Origin: Chara braunii
Taxonomy: Eukaryota; Streptophyta; Charophyceae; Charales; Characeae
Direction: 5' to 3'
Assembly: GCA_003427395.1 (NCBI GenBank)
Contig: BFEA01000473.1
Location: 862,812-886,362, forward strand
Length of the DNA: 23,551 nucleotides
A model generated the notes under the pieces. That model was not told where the DNA came from and searched no databases. It worked only from the letters and a program-made list of their open reading frames with translations. Made by a program: the position numbers and the translations under genes. This document shows, in pieces, positions 1-8,308 of this stretch (the first letter of the stretch is position 1; each line of letters opens with the position of its first letter).

Positions 1-931
1 GATATAGTGAGCGACCAAGATACTCGCTTCATGTCGGCCTTTTGGACTTCTCTCATGACTGAGTCCGGCAGGACAATGAAGCCGAGCTCGGCTCGGCACC
101 CGCAGACGGATGGTCAGACGGAGCGAGCGCACCAGACCGCTGAGATGATGTTGCGTACGCTCATCCGTCCTGAGCAGAAAGATTGGGTTGATCGGCTTCC
201 CGACATCGAGTTCGCCTACAACACTTCGGTGCCCCCGGCGATCTGAGTCACACCATTCGAGCTACATCATGGTGGAGAGAACATACGGATCTTCGCTGAT
301 CTCCTTTATAGCCAAAGGCTGCCGACATAGACGTCCCTTGCTCTCCCGCTTCCGTCCGGAAGTACCGGGACTTGCTGATCAAAGCCCGCGCAAATATGCA
401 AAAGGCTCAGATCCGCATGCAGCAACAAGCTAACCGACGTCGACTTCCATGTCCTTGTCCTCTCCGAGGAATTTGCGCTCGAGCAGGATGTTTCACGCAA
501 ACTCCTTCCGAAATGGTTCGGACCATGGGAAGTCACTTCTACCGTTGGAGACGACCCCGCAGGTCCTTCCTTCGTGATCAACATTCCACCGCACCTGACA
601 GTGCATCGGGTCTTCCATGCATCAAAGCTGGCCATCTACACGCCACCTTCAGCTGACGAGTTCCCCGGACATCGATCACAGGATCCGCCTTCTATGGACG
701 GACATCAGGAAGTTGACCGAGTCATCACGCACCGCAAGTATGGCAACAAGCCAAGGCAGTACAAAGTCACATTCAAGCAATGTGCGCCTGATGACACTCG
801 GTGTATCTTCAGTACAGACTTCTGCACCCCTCATATTCGCCGACTACGAGAAGCGACGCCTTGCTAAGGACGCAGCTCGTCCCGCCCGACCCACCCCGGT
901 ATTGGACATACAACTTCGCCCTCGCAGGTAG
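1..931 (+). pseudogene. Ty3/gypsy pol 3' end: integrase core C-terminus, GPY/F module, chromodomain
   Basis: This is the tail of a retrotransposon integrase, which inserts element cDNA into the genome. The first ~80 codons read SDQDTRF (second catalytic Asp region) and HPQTDGQTERAHQ (catalytic Glu). Then come DWVDRLPDIEFAYN, a GPY/F-type stretch (RKLLPKWFGPWEV, about 500-540), the VFHASKLA motif (about 613) and a chromodomain-like segment ending near KYGNKPRQYKVTF (about 738-775). The frame is broken by a stop at 244-246 and by frame changes near 310-370, 440-455 and 810-825; the last frame ends at 931. The start lies outside the window. A polypurine tract and LTR follow directly, so this is the natural 3' end of pol. 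It is a chromovirus-type Ty3/gypsy remnant and certainly non-functional. It is related to, but distinct from, the pol at 10733-13736. Confidence 0.93.
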
Positions 932-942
932 CTCGGTCTTTT

Positions 943-953
943 AAGAGGGGGAG
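943..953 (+). promoter_or_regulatory. Polypurine tract (plus-strand primer) of the first Ty3/gypsy element
   Basis: AAGAGGGGGAG lies 11 bases after the pol stop and immediately before the TG that opens the LTR. In LTR retrotransposons this purine run resists RNase H and primes plus-strand DNA synthesis. Its position between pol and LTR is diagnostic. Confidence 0.85.
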
Positions 954-1016
954 TGTGTTACATCTTCGACGCACACGGGTCCTACCAAATCCGACTTAGG
1001 GCCGGAGGGACACATC

Positions 1017-1117
1017 AGGGCCTAAAGGCCCGACCTTTGGATAGTACAGGCCCTCGGGGCCTTATCTTGGACCAGTACCCGACGGGCAGGCCCAAACGGC
1101 ATTATCGTTTGGGCCTG
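1017..1117. repeat. Three consecutive GGCC-rich inverted repeats in the LTR upstream of the TATA box
   Basis: GGGCCT/AGGCCC at 1017-1030, AGGCCC/GGGCCT at about 1048-1062, and a perfect 12-bp stem CAGGCCCAAACG (1087-1098) with CGTTTGGGCCTG (1106-1117) around a 7-nt loop. They sit 110-210 bp before the TATA box, in the likely U3 region. They could be protein-binding sites or RNA hairpins; no function is shown. Confidence 0.6.
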
Positions 1118-1225
1118 GCGGCGCTCTTGAGGCTGTCGCCCGCCGGTTGGGGCTGAACCGTCCATCTGGANGGTTCAGGGCATGGCCAGGCCTCGCAGCA
1201 TTGAGGCCGGCCTCTGCCCCACCGG

Positions 1226-1232
1226 TATAAAG
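1226..1232 (+). promoter_or_regulatory. Putative TATA box of the LTR promoter
   Basis: TATAAAG lies within ACCGGTATAAAGTACCGGT, in the first quarter of the LTR, where U3 promoters are expected. The box is embedded in short ACCGGTA direct and inverted motifs that recur to about 1285. Confidence 0.5.
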
Positions 1233-1472
1233 TACCGGTACAACCTCACTTGGAGGCATCGACCTACCGGCACTATACCGGTACGGTATGGTCAGCGCCA
1301 GAGCGCTGTTTTGATGCGCTAAGTTTAGCACAGGAGCGAGCAAGGAGCAGCAACGGCAGCGCAGCATTAGCGCAGCAGCAAGCGGAGCAACAGCAGGGCG
1401 ACTGAGCCAGCACAGCGGCCATTACCGCCTGTGGTACCTGGGAGTCAGAGGACCTGTCCTCCCTCCCTCGTC

Positions 1473-1474
<2 letters not shown>

Positions 1475-1518
<44 letters not shown>

Positions 1519-1530
1519 CTCCTCCTCCTC

Positions 1531-1561
<31 letters not shown>

Positions 1562-1592
1562 TTCATCATCTTCTTCTTCTTCCTCTTCTTCT
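1475..1592. repeat. CT/CTC/CTT microsatellite tract in the LTR
   Basis: A run of (CT)n at about 1475-1514 passes into (CTC)n to about 1531 and then (CTT)n to about 1592 with a small ATCATC interruption. It is purely pyrimidine on this strand. CT-rich tracts are common in plant 5' leaders, so it could lie in the transcribed R/U5 part. Confidence 0.9.
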
Positions 1593-2107
1593 TTAGACTA
1601 GAGACTTATGCTAGTTGGACAGAGATCAGAGTTGGACTTCGGTGATATGAGACTGTGGTACTTACCAGATTGGAGACTTGGAGATTGTTGGGGTTGATAC
1701 TTGGNGACATCACAGTTCAGACACCGGTTACATTTGGACTCTGTATCCCCGACATTGGTNACNTATGGTCCTCGACATTTTGATCTTGTTGGNCGACATT
1801 TTGGACTACCATATCGGTGACCTATNNNATTCTACCTCGGTGACTTTCGGTGNNGTCTACCTNCCCCCACCTCTTCGTCTCTCCTCCCCCATTCATCTGN
1901 GTATGTGTGTACGGGGCTGAGCATCTTCTATGTATGGCTCAGACCCCACCATCTCATGATTGAATGTGTGTGGAGTGATGCTATGTGAGTCAGTCTATGT
2001 GAGTCAGTATATGTGCGTCAGTCCATCTATCAGACTTTCGTTGCATCTATACTCATCCTTCATTGGTTGATTCTTGGTTCTGCCCATACTCATTGGAGTA
2101 TGTAACA

Positions 2108-2741
2108 CTCCCCCCTTCGTCTGTCTCCCGCCCCGCGCAGCTTCTCGCCTTCGCCACCCTTCCCTGCGCTGCCTCCTGCCTTCGGTGCCCGCTCCAAGAT
2201 CGGAATGTTGTCCCCCTTGCCCGAAATTTTTTTTGGGGGAAGGGTCTGTCGATTTCGAAAATATCGAAATCGGCAGGCCCTTTCCCCAAAAGGGATTTCG
2301 GAGGCGGGGCGCGACCGGTTTCTGGAATCGCGCGGCCCGACCTTCATTTTTGCCCGGGGGGGGCCCGCCTTGCTAACGAAAACCGAAAAAAAAAAAAAAT
2401 TTTGGCAGACTCCTATTTTTCAGGGGCGCCGCGGTGCGCGGCGCTACGTGCGCTGCTTGCGCGCAAACCAGCGCACCGTAGTGCGCCGCATTTATGGTGA
2501 AGAGTCTACCACGTTCACTTTTCACCGCACTTACCTGCACTTCCTTCTTCATTTCCCATCTTCATTTTCACCCTTCGGACTTTTCTTTTTAGGGTGTTAG
2601 GGTGCAGGGTACAAAGAAAGTAAGATGATGCAAACTTATGTTCTTCTTTTACTACATTCTCGCAGTTTTGCAGTTTTAGTGAAGGGTTCCCCACCTCTGC
2701 ACATTGTTGTACACTCTTTTCAGCGCACCTGCACATTTTTG
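2108..2741. other. Gene-free stretch with a long hairpin and homopolymers
   Basis: No coding region is supported here. The stretch contains an inverted repeat at about 2219-2302, an A/T homopolymer at 2387-2404, a GCGC-rich block (about 2425-2490) and short repeats of AGGGTGCAGGGTAC (about 2600 and 2743) that resemble the 3' end of the neighbouring Josephin gene. The open frames through 2205-2600 are uneven in composition and resemble no family I recognise. Confidence 0.6.
2219..2302. repeat. Long imperfect palindrome (hairpin)
   Basis: The inner stem GGTCTGTCGATTTCGA faces TCGAAATCGGCAGGCC around a short AT-rich loop at about 2259-2263. The outer stem CCGAAAT...TGGGG faces CCCCAAAA...ATTTCGG. 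Total span is about 84 bp with few mismatches. It could be a small foldback/MITE remnant or a hairpin RNA source; it carries no clear terminal signature. Confidence 0.7.
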
Positions 2742-4171
2742 TCAGGGTGCAAGGTACGTGTAAGTAAGACCCTCACGACAGTTAGGACAACTGTCATAAG
2801 GATGCGGGCGATGGTAGCATCCCTTCTGCTGATCTACAGGACGAAAACCATTCAGGTAAGCAACTTCGTCAGAGCAGGAGCCAGGGCGTCTAGCATTAAC
2901 CGTATCTCTAAAGCATGCACGACAATGGGCATGCCGGTTGCAGGCCATGACGATTGTGGGGCGTTCAACATCACAGTTAAGTGCACATTCACTATAGCGC
3001 CCGCAGCACAGATGGGACATATTGCATCTGGATGTAGAGGATGTTCACAATCCGGATACAGGTGGCATCCCTGCCGACAGCGGGCCCGAAAAATTATACA
3101 GTTGTAGAGATGTCGACAAAGTCGATGCTTTCCACAACCAAGTGTAACTGTGTCAGTGATCTCACAAAGAAGGAGGTCACAAGGTGTTACTGCACCATGT
3201 GGGGGAATGAAGACTGAAGCAGGCACGGTGACAGACATGGAGGTAGGCACGGAGACAGACACAGAAACGGGCATGGAGACAGGTGTGGAGGCATGCACAA
3301 AGACAGGTGCAGAGGCGGGGACGGAAGTACGCGTAGTACCCACAAAGTCGGTAATCTGGAAGGCGACAGACACAGAAACAGGCACAGAGACAGGTACGGA
3401 GGCAGGCACAGAGATAGGCGTAGAGGCGGGCATGGAAGTACACGAGGTACCCATAGGGTCAATGACCTGGATCAGTTGCAGGTTAGGGTAATTACACACG
3501 AGATCACAGATGGCAGTAATAGTTTGCACCATAGCACCGCCATTCCATAATTCCCAAGAACCAGAGGCACGGACAAGAGCGGTGTAGTGGCCTGGAGTAT
3601 GTAGAATATAGGCACAAACATGCGAAAAGTGGTCCGGGTCATCACCCGAAGGGGAACACTGCATATCAAGCCGGCGCCTTATCAAAGCAGTCTCCAAAAC
3701 AGAGACATTGAATCCCCCATTTCGAGTGTAATGACTATCCTGTGGGAGATGCAGAGCCAGGTTATCACCATATAACTCACGTTCCTGAGCATCAAGATCG
3801 GAGGCAATGGCCAAGAAATCAGATTGAGTATATGGTTCCCAACGATAGGCTTGCAGGCAGATGTTAGTAGCAGCGAAACCACACAGATTCGGTGGAGGCC
3901 AGTCAGGCGGATTTTCTACAGAATCTCCTACAGTCCCCTTGCCAAGTTCATCCTCGGATAGCCCCTCGCCATCATCCCTCCTGTTTTGTGTTTGCCGCGT
4001 TGCACAAAGGTCTGCAGTCGAAGAGCGTTGCAGGCGTGGTAAGGATGGTTGGGGCGGCAAAAGACGAGGACGGGATGTTGGGGAGGGTCGTGGTGGGGAG
4101 AATGAACGAGTTCTTCTTCGTCCAAAAACAGAGATGGAGGAAAGGGCAGTAAGCTGAGGTTGGAAAGTAGG
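2742..4171 (-). pseudogene. Josephin-domain cysteine protease fused to RING-like zinc module, copy 1 (one frameshift)
   Basis: The Josephin domain (ataxin-3-type deubiquitinase) is seen in the frame open from 4171. The nucleophile motif is NLCGFAATNICLQ (Cys about residue 60 of the reading starting at 4060). Next come an S-D-F-L-A-I-A...LD helix, NGGFNVSVLETAL, then HTPGHYTALVR (His158) and SWELWNGG (Asn173). The His-Asn spacing of 15 equals that of ataxin-3 (H119/N134). A Pro/Val/Ser repeat linker follows, then CDLLLC...CGKHRLC...CRQGC, then CPIC. Near 3001-3010 the frame shifts by one base. The second frame (to 2742) completes a RING pattern: ACNRHAHCRAC and CPNCREG, ending TYLAP. Predicted role: ubiquitin cleavage plus E3-like zinc binding. 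No ATG is found in the Josephin frame; a TGA lies at 4172-4174, so the true 5' end may be spliced or lost. Copies 2 and 3 at 20-23 kb are homologous. The domain calls are from motif recognition. Confidence 0.82.
3208..3450. repeat. Coding minisatellite (6/12-bp units) in the Josephin-RING linker
   Basis: Units of the type GGCACAGAGACA / GGTACGGAGGCA repeat in two blocks (about 3210-3340 and 3365-3445), separated by a duplicated segment containing GTACCCACAAAGTCGGTAATC. On the minus strand they encode alternating V-P-V-S / A-S-V-P residues, a low-complexity linker between the Josephin and zinc modules. Copies 2 and 3 lack this expansion. Confidence 0.85.
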
Positions 4172-4999
4172 TCAAAGTTGGCGTCTAGGACGGCGAAGCA
4201 GGCTTTGTGCAGGGGCAGAACATGATGACGGAGTTTGTGTGGACGAAGTGGTTTGTGGATTAGGAAGGGGGGTAACGGATGGAGACAAGGAGTCGTGAAG
4301 ACAGGGGTGGTAGAGTTGTCATAAGGTGGGTAACAGACGGCGATAAAACTAGGGGAAATATAGGTGGTGAAGACGGGGGGGATGAAGTCAAGGGTGGTGA
4401 AGTGACTGAAGCAGAGACAGGGGCGCCAATCGTAGGTGAGACCCGAAGAGGGGACTTTGCAGGTGGTAATGCAAGCATGGCCACGGATGCCATGGAGGAA
4501 CGCACCAAGACCAAGGGCGACAAAGCAACTGAGGTGGTCACGGATGCCATGGAGGAACACACCGAGACCAAGGGCGACACAACAGCTGTCGTGGCACCTG
4601 ATGCCATGGAGGAACACATCGATACCAAGGGCGACACAGCAGCTGCGGGTCGAGTCGCTCCCGCGGAATCAATCATAGAAGCAACCAAGGCCGATGAGGA
4701 AGAGGCTGCAAACCGAAAAGGAGCAGCCAGGGTCACAAACGACATGGAAGGGGTTACTAAGACTGACGAGGACGCAGGTGCAGTAGACGCAAGTAATGAA
4801 GAAGAGGCTGTGATAGGTGTGACAGGTGCCGATAATGAAGAAGGGAAAGTGACAAGCGTAGTCCGAGGACAGTGTGTGGATACCCGAGAAAGCGGGTGAT
4901 GAATAGACCATCGAAGCACGCTGGGGAACCAGCTCGAGAGGCGGGTCACGTGCGCAGGGTACCTGTGTTGACGTTTACCGACTCTCTCTCTCTCTAAAT
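4172..4999. other. Repeat-rich region upstream of Josephin-RING copy 1, open in several frames
   Basis: No gene is firmly assigned. On the minus strand a 282-codon frame (5108-4260) is Ser/Pro/Ala/Thr-rich, and another (4617-3928) overlaps the Josephin frame. On the plus strand a 206-codon ATG frame (4279-4899) is acidic and Gly/Thr-rich. All three share a 57-bp tandem repeat. Because the Josephin gene runs minus, a disordered Ser/Pro-rich 5' exon or leader is the most economical reading. The openness may instead be a by-product of the repeat composition. No splice sites could be confirmed. Confidence 0.4.
4486..4656. repeat. 57-bp tandem repeat, three copies
   Basis: GATGCCATGGAGGAACRC begins at 4486, 4543 and 4600, so the period is exactly 57 bp (19 codons). 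The copies differ mainly in the GCAACTGAGGTGGTC / ACAGCTGTCGTGGCA part. An in-frame period is compatible with a coding repeat on either strand. Confidence 0.9.
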
Positions 5000-5000
5000 A

Positions 5001-5014
5001 TATATTGTCACATA
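5001..5014 (+). repeat. Terminal motif shared with the palindromic Josephin element (interrupted copy)
   Basis: TATATTGTCACATA matches the outer ends at 8277-8290 and (reverse complement) 23305-23318. Here the motif is split by the hAT-like element at 5015-6101 and resumes at 6102 as GTGACATAACTATGAACTAAAAAAGCGC. After that the sequence drifts from the other copies, so this appears to be one end of a related element whose interior is not recognisable. Confidence 0.7.
5007..5014. repeat. 8-bp target-site duplication (left) of the hAT-like element
   Basis: GTCACATA flanks the left end and GTGACATA (6102-6109) flanks the right end: 7 of 8 bases match. An 8-bp duplication is the hallmark of hAT transposition. 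The uninterrupted target is visible at 23301-23318 on the reverse strand. Confidence 0.78.
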
Positions 5015-5034
5015 CAGGGCAACCAGCATTCAGG

Positions 5035-5790
5035 AAGGGCCGAACGCCTGAACTCGAACGCCCGAACATACCGGAATCCTTGGGGATGCGTTCAGCCGTT
5101 CGGGTCAAACGCGGACCATATATATATATATATAAAATCTGAAAAAAGAAATGTTATAAAGAAGACTAAAATAAACAACATTTGCCTGACCATTACATCC
5201 AAATTCCTTACCAAATTTGAAATAAAAATAAAATACAGCAAATAAAACTAATAATAACAATAAAAAAAAGTACTCATCTGTGAATTTTCAGGGCATTTGG
5301 CTATGCCAAAAAAAAAAAAAAAAAATTGCCAAAGATGCCAGTGTCGAAAACGCTTCACATAATACAAAACTCATTTAAAACGTTTCAAACAATAATAAAA
5401 TTGTTTAGGCCCCGCAATAAACTGAAAAAAAAAAGTAAAAACCTATGTAGCATTGTGTTCGGGTTTGGTGACTGAACCCGAGCGTTCGGAACCGAACGCA
5501 AAGGAGCACCGAAACTTTCCGAACGCGAACGTAAAAAAAAAAAAAAAAAAAAAAAAGTTCTCCAAAAAATCTGAAAAAATATATGTGATGTAAAAAAATA
5601 ATACAAGCAACTTTTGCCTTGGAAGTATGGTCAAATTCATAACCAAACTCGAGTTAAAAATCAAAAACCAAAAAAAAAAGTTTTTTTTTTTTTTTTTTTT
5701 TGAGTATGTTCGGCTGAACACGTTCGGGTGGCGTTCGGCCGAACACCCGAACATGTTCAGACGTTCGGAAAAGCTCCGAACATGTTCGGT
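5035..5790. repeat. Clusters of GTTCGG / CCGAAC hexamers inside the hAT-like element
   Basis: The hexamer occurs repeatedly in three clusters: about 5040-5110, 5457-5530 and 5708-5790. An imperfect 31-bp palindrome at 5722-5752 is built from it. hAT transposases bind short subterminal repeats, so these could be such sites, although two clusters lie rather internally. The function is inferred. Confidence 0.65.
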
Positions 5791-6048
5791 GTGCTACACA
5801 GGTAAACACTAAAAAAAAACAAAATAGTGAGTGGGCGAGCACGTTTCGACACCACCATCTTTGGCCGTTTTTACTTCTTGTTTCGTTTGGCAAAATAACT
5901 TCAAAACTTATAGGCATGTACCTCTGATCATAGAGAACTCGCCAAAAAAATATTCAAAAAAAAAAACCTTATTTTTAGGGCCCAAAATATTTTTTGGTGG
6001 GGGCCGAGCGCCGTCGAGTATGGACCTCGAACAGGACCGTGAACGCCT

Positions 6049-6086
6049 GTACGTACGGAGGTCAGCCCGAGGACCTCCGTACATAC
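6049..6086. repeat. Inverted repeat near the right end of the hAT-like element
   Basis: GTACGTACGGAGGTC (6049-6063) pairs with GACCTCCGTACATAC (6072-6086) across an 8-nt loop with one mismatch. It lies 15 bp inside the right terminus and may be part of the terminal structure. Confidence 0.75.
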
Positions 6087-6109
6087 GGGCTGGTGACCCT
6101 GGTGACATA

Positions 6110-7785
6110 ACTATGAACTAAAAAAGCGCACTTTGGGAAGCTACTTGCACGGACTAATTCTCCTTACGGTCGCTCTGCTCTGTTTTTTGAAACCATATCT
6201 CGGTCTGCCACGTGTGTAATATGGGATGTGTCATTCCCTTCAGGTAAGGCGGCCTTGCAGGAGGCAGCTATACTGGATCGCCTTGGCAATATCCTGGCCA
6301 TCTTCCGCCTACTGGGACTGATTTGCACAAGCCATGGGTCGTTGGGTGCCCGTATATATTAAGAGTGTAGACGGTTGTGCTCATTTTCACGGGACCACCT
6401 CTGTGTGCTTTTTTCGATAGACTATTTCTTGTTGACGAATGGGATAAGGGTCCGCTGACTAGGTATGGCCTTGGCGCATGTTGAGTAAGGGAGTGTTATG
6501 CTTCACCAAAATTAAGATAACAATGGTGTTTGGTAAAGGAGTGGGGGACGAAAAGGGCTTCCGGGTATGGATTATGTGATACGATGTACCGCCTTCACCT
6601 TTCACGGTGCTGGAAGTAAGAGGATGTGACAGAGGGAGACTGTGTTTATCCCTAATCTGCACCCGTAGGGCGATCTTTCGATAAGGGAACGGGCACGGGG
6701 GTCCTATAAGAATTAACTGGGTGCTAATCGGTGAGGAATCCGTCCATGTGGGAATGGTGTACGGCTGCTACTTGCTTCGTGATAGGATGGAGATATGCAC
6801 GGCTGCGTCATATGATGCCAGACTTCGGGTGACTCGATCTCATGGAAGAAAAAACAAAAAAAGTGTGGATGCATTGGATGAACTAGGGTGAGAAGCGAGG
6901 TTGATGGGTGCAGCTATCCGTATTTCAGCAACGGGAGTATTGAGGAGCGTTTTATATGCCCAAGGGGCATTAATGCTTGATGCGAGTATGGCTTTGAGCA
7001 GGGGTGAAGGGAGTTAATGGCGTATCCGCCCCGTAGCTCCCAATGGCTTTATGTTACATATGAAGGATGCTGGGTGGTTCCGAACCTGTTTGTTGAATCC
7101 TCCCATAATTGGGTTGTGAATCTTGTAGAACTCGATTTTTTTTGGTGAACTGATGACAAGTGATTGCCCACTCTGACCGTTATTACTTGGGTCATTCTCT
7201 CGTATTGCTCTGTTACCGCCATTCCTTCTCCAGAGGCTAAAGCTTTTTCCGGAAATCTTTGTGGCATGTATGTGTTTTCCGCCCCCTTTTTCATCGTTCA
7301 TCCTGATGATAGCTTGATTTGGGCCTGATTATTGGTTGGGTTGTACATACCAATCGATCTAGTGTGCGTAGGCAATACCGATGACCCACACTCCTCGATG
7401 GTATGGTCTGATGACGAGAATAAGCAAGTCTGATGGCGTATGACCTTGCCCTGAACATTGTGAATCTCGACGATGGAGTGTCTATGGACCTTTACTTTCT
7501 TCCTGTTCATAATTTGTCAAGTCTTATTACGGATCTTCCCAATACGATGTAACCCTGCCAGGGGTGTTGTTCTTTGGGCACTAGTCATGACGCAACATGC
7601 TGTGACCCGGTCACACAAGCCTCGCAGCAAAACATAACACACACACACAAGTAGTTTCTTAGTGGAAAAAAGAAAAAGTGGAAAGCATTCTTGCAAGTGG
7701 AAAGATTAACCACAGTGGTTGGTGACCACCTCAGGGTATCAGTTGCTGAGAAGTCGTTGATGCTTAACCACGACCGGGGTTAAGG
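6110..7785. other. No recognisable gene
   Basis: Both strands carry only short frames (95 codons at most, 7014-7301 minus) with no motif I recognise. The first bases (6110-6125) continue the palindromic element's terminal motif. The palindromic site TGTGACCCGGTCACA lies near 7599-7613, and a short CA run (about 7630-7648) is the only simple repeat noted. It is probably decayed repeat DNA. Confidence 0.5.
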
Positions 7786-7788
7786 TGG

Positions 7789-8187
7789 ATTATCACTTAT
7801 AGTGTAATCAGTGAGGAGATTCTGCAGAGTGTTGCGAGTTCGGCCTCCTGATGAGTCGGTGAAACTCCGATGACACAGTTTGTCACGGCCCCTAGTTTGT
7901 TGTCCTCATCTCCCTCTCAGCCTGTGGAAACTCCGACGAAACAGTTTGTTGCAGCCCCTCATTTGTTGTCCTCTTTTCTCTCTGTGCCTACGGTTTACCG
8001 TGAGTCGGTGAAACTCCAACGAAACAGTTTGTCACCACCCATCGTTTGTTATCCCCTTCTTCGTCTCAGCCTGCGGTTTACCGGGCAGACTCTGAATATA
8101 TATTATCACTTACAATGTAATGAATAAGGGGATTCTGCAGACTGTTGAGGGTTCAGCCTCTTGATGAGTCTGTGAAACTCCGACTAA
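7789..8187 (+). repeat. Degenerate minisatellite with GAAACTCCGACGAAACAGTTTGTC units
   Basis: GAAACTCC starts at 7861, 7927, 8010 and 8173. Each is followed by (G)ACGAAACAGTTTGTC..., a GTTTGTTGTCCTC segment and, where complete, GTTTACCG. The blocks 7789-7875 and 8102-8187 are also direct repeats of each other (offset 312-313 bp), sharing ATTATCACTTA and GATTCTGCAGA. A further unit lies at 23331-23455, beyond the nested transposons. Confidence 0.85.
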
Positions 8188-8276
8188 ACAGGCAGTAAGA
8201 AAGGCAGTGCCTGATTGTACAGGCCCGGCGCTCGCCGCTCAATCTGCAAAAGCAGAGGGCTAGCAACGCCGGAGAA

Positions 8277-8308
8277 TATATTGTCACATACCTATGAACT
8301 AAAAGAGC
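8277..8308. repeat. Left terminus of the palindromic element, cut off by the LTR retrotransposon
   Basis: The reverse complement of 23287-23318 matches these bases almost exactly, with one difference after CACATA. The match resumes at 19727 beyond the inserted retrotransposon: AGAGC-GCAATTTGC-GAAACAAAC against AGAGC-TCACTTCGT-GAAACAAAC. Confidence 0.85.
8304..8308. repeat. 5-bp target-site duplication AGAGC (left)
   Basis: AGAGC directly precedes the TG that opens the left LTR. The same AGAGC lies at 19727-19731 directly after the right LTR. The uninterrupted homologue on the other palindrome arm has AGAGC once. Five base pairs is the usual duplication for Ty3/gypsy elements. Confidence 0.88.

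Larger units (their letters stand above)
956..2107 (+). repeat. 3' LTR of the first Ty3/gypsy element
   Basis: The repeat opens TGTTAC just after the polypurine tract and closes GTAACA at 2102-2107, giving the short inverted termini (TG...CA) typical of LTRs. Its length is about 1,152 bp. Inside are three GGCC-rich hairpins, a TATA box, a long CT/CTC/CTT tract and several isolated Ns. The 5' LTR is outside the window, so identity between LTRs and a target duplication cannot be checked. The 3' boundary rests on the terminal inverted repeat only. Confidence 0.8.
5015..6101. mobile_element. Non-autonomous hAT-like DNA transposon, 1,087 bp
   Basis: The left terminus CAGGGCAACCAGC (5015-5027) and the right terminus, read inward on the other strand, CAGGGTCACCAGC (6101-6089) match at 11 of 13 bases. 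They begin with the CAGGG typical of many hAT elements. Flanking 8-bp duplications are at 5007-5014 and 6102-6109, and removing the insert restores the terminal motif seen elsewhere in the window. The interior has no transposase, only A/T homopolymers, an (AT)n run at 5118-5134 and clusters of GTTCGG/CCGAAC. It would depend on a transposase supplied in trans. Confidence 0.8.

Noticed and set aside
2063-2600. Frames of 131-145 codons between the LTR and copy 1
   Set aside because: They span homopolymers and the hairpin, and translate to low-complexity sequence with no motif.
3150-3550. Plus-strand Thr/Glu/Gly-rich frames
   Set aside because: They are antisense to the V-P-V-S linker of Josephin-RING copy 1 and arise from its 6-bp repeat.
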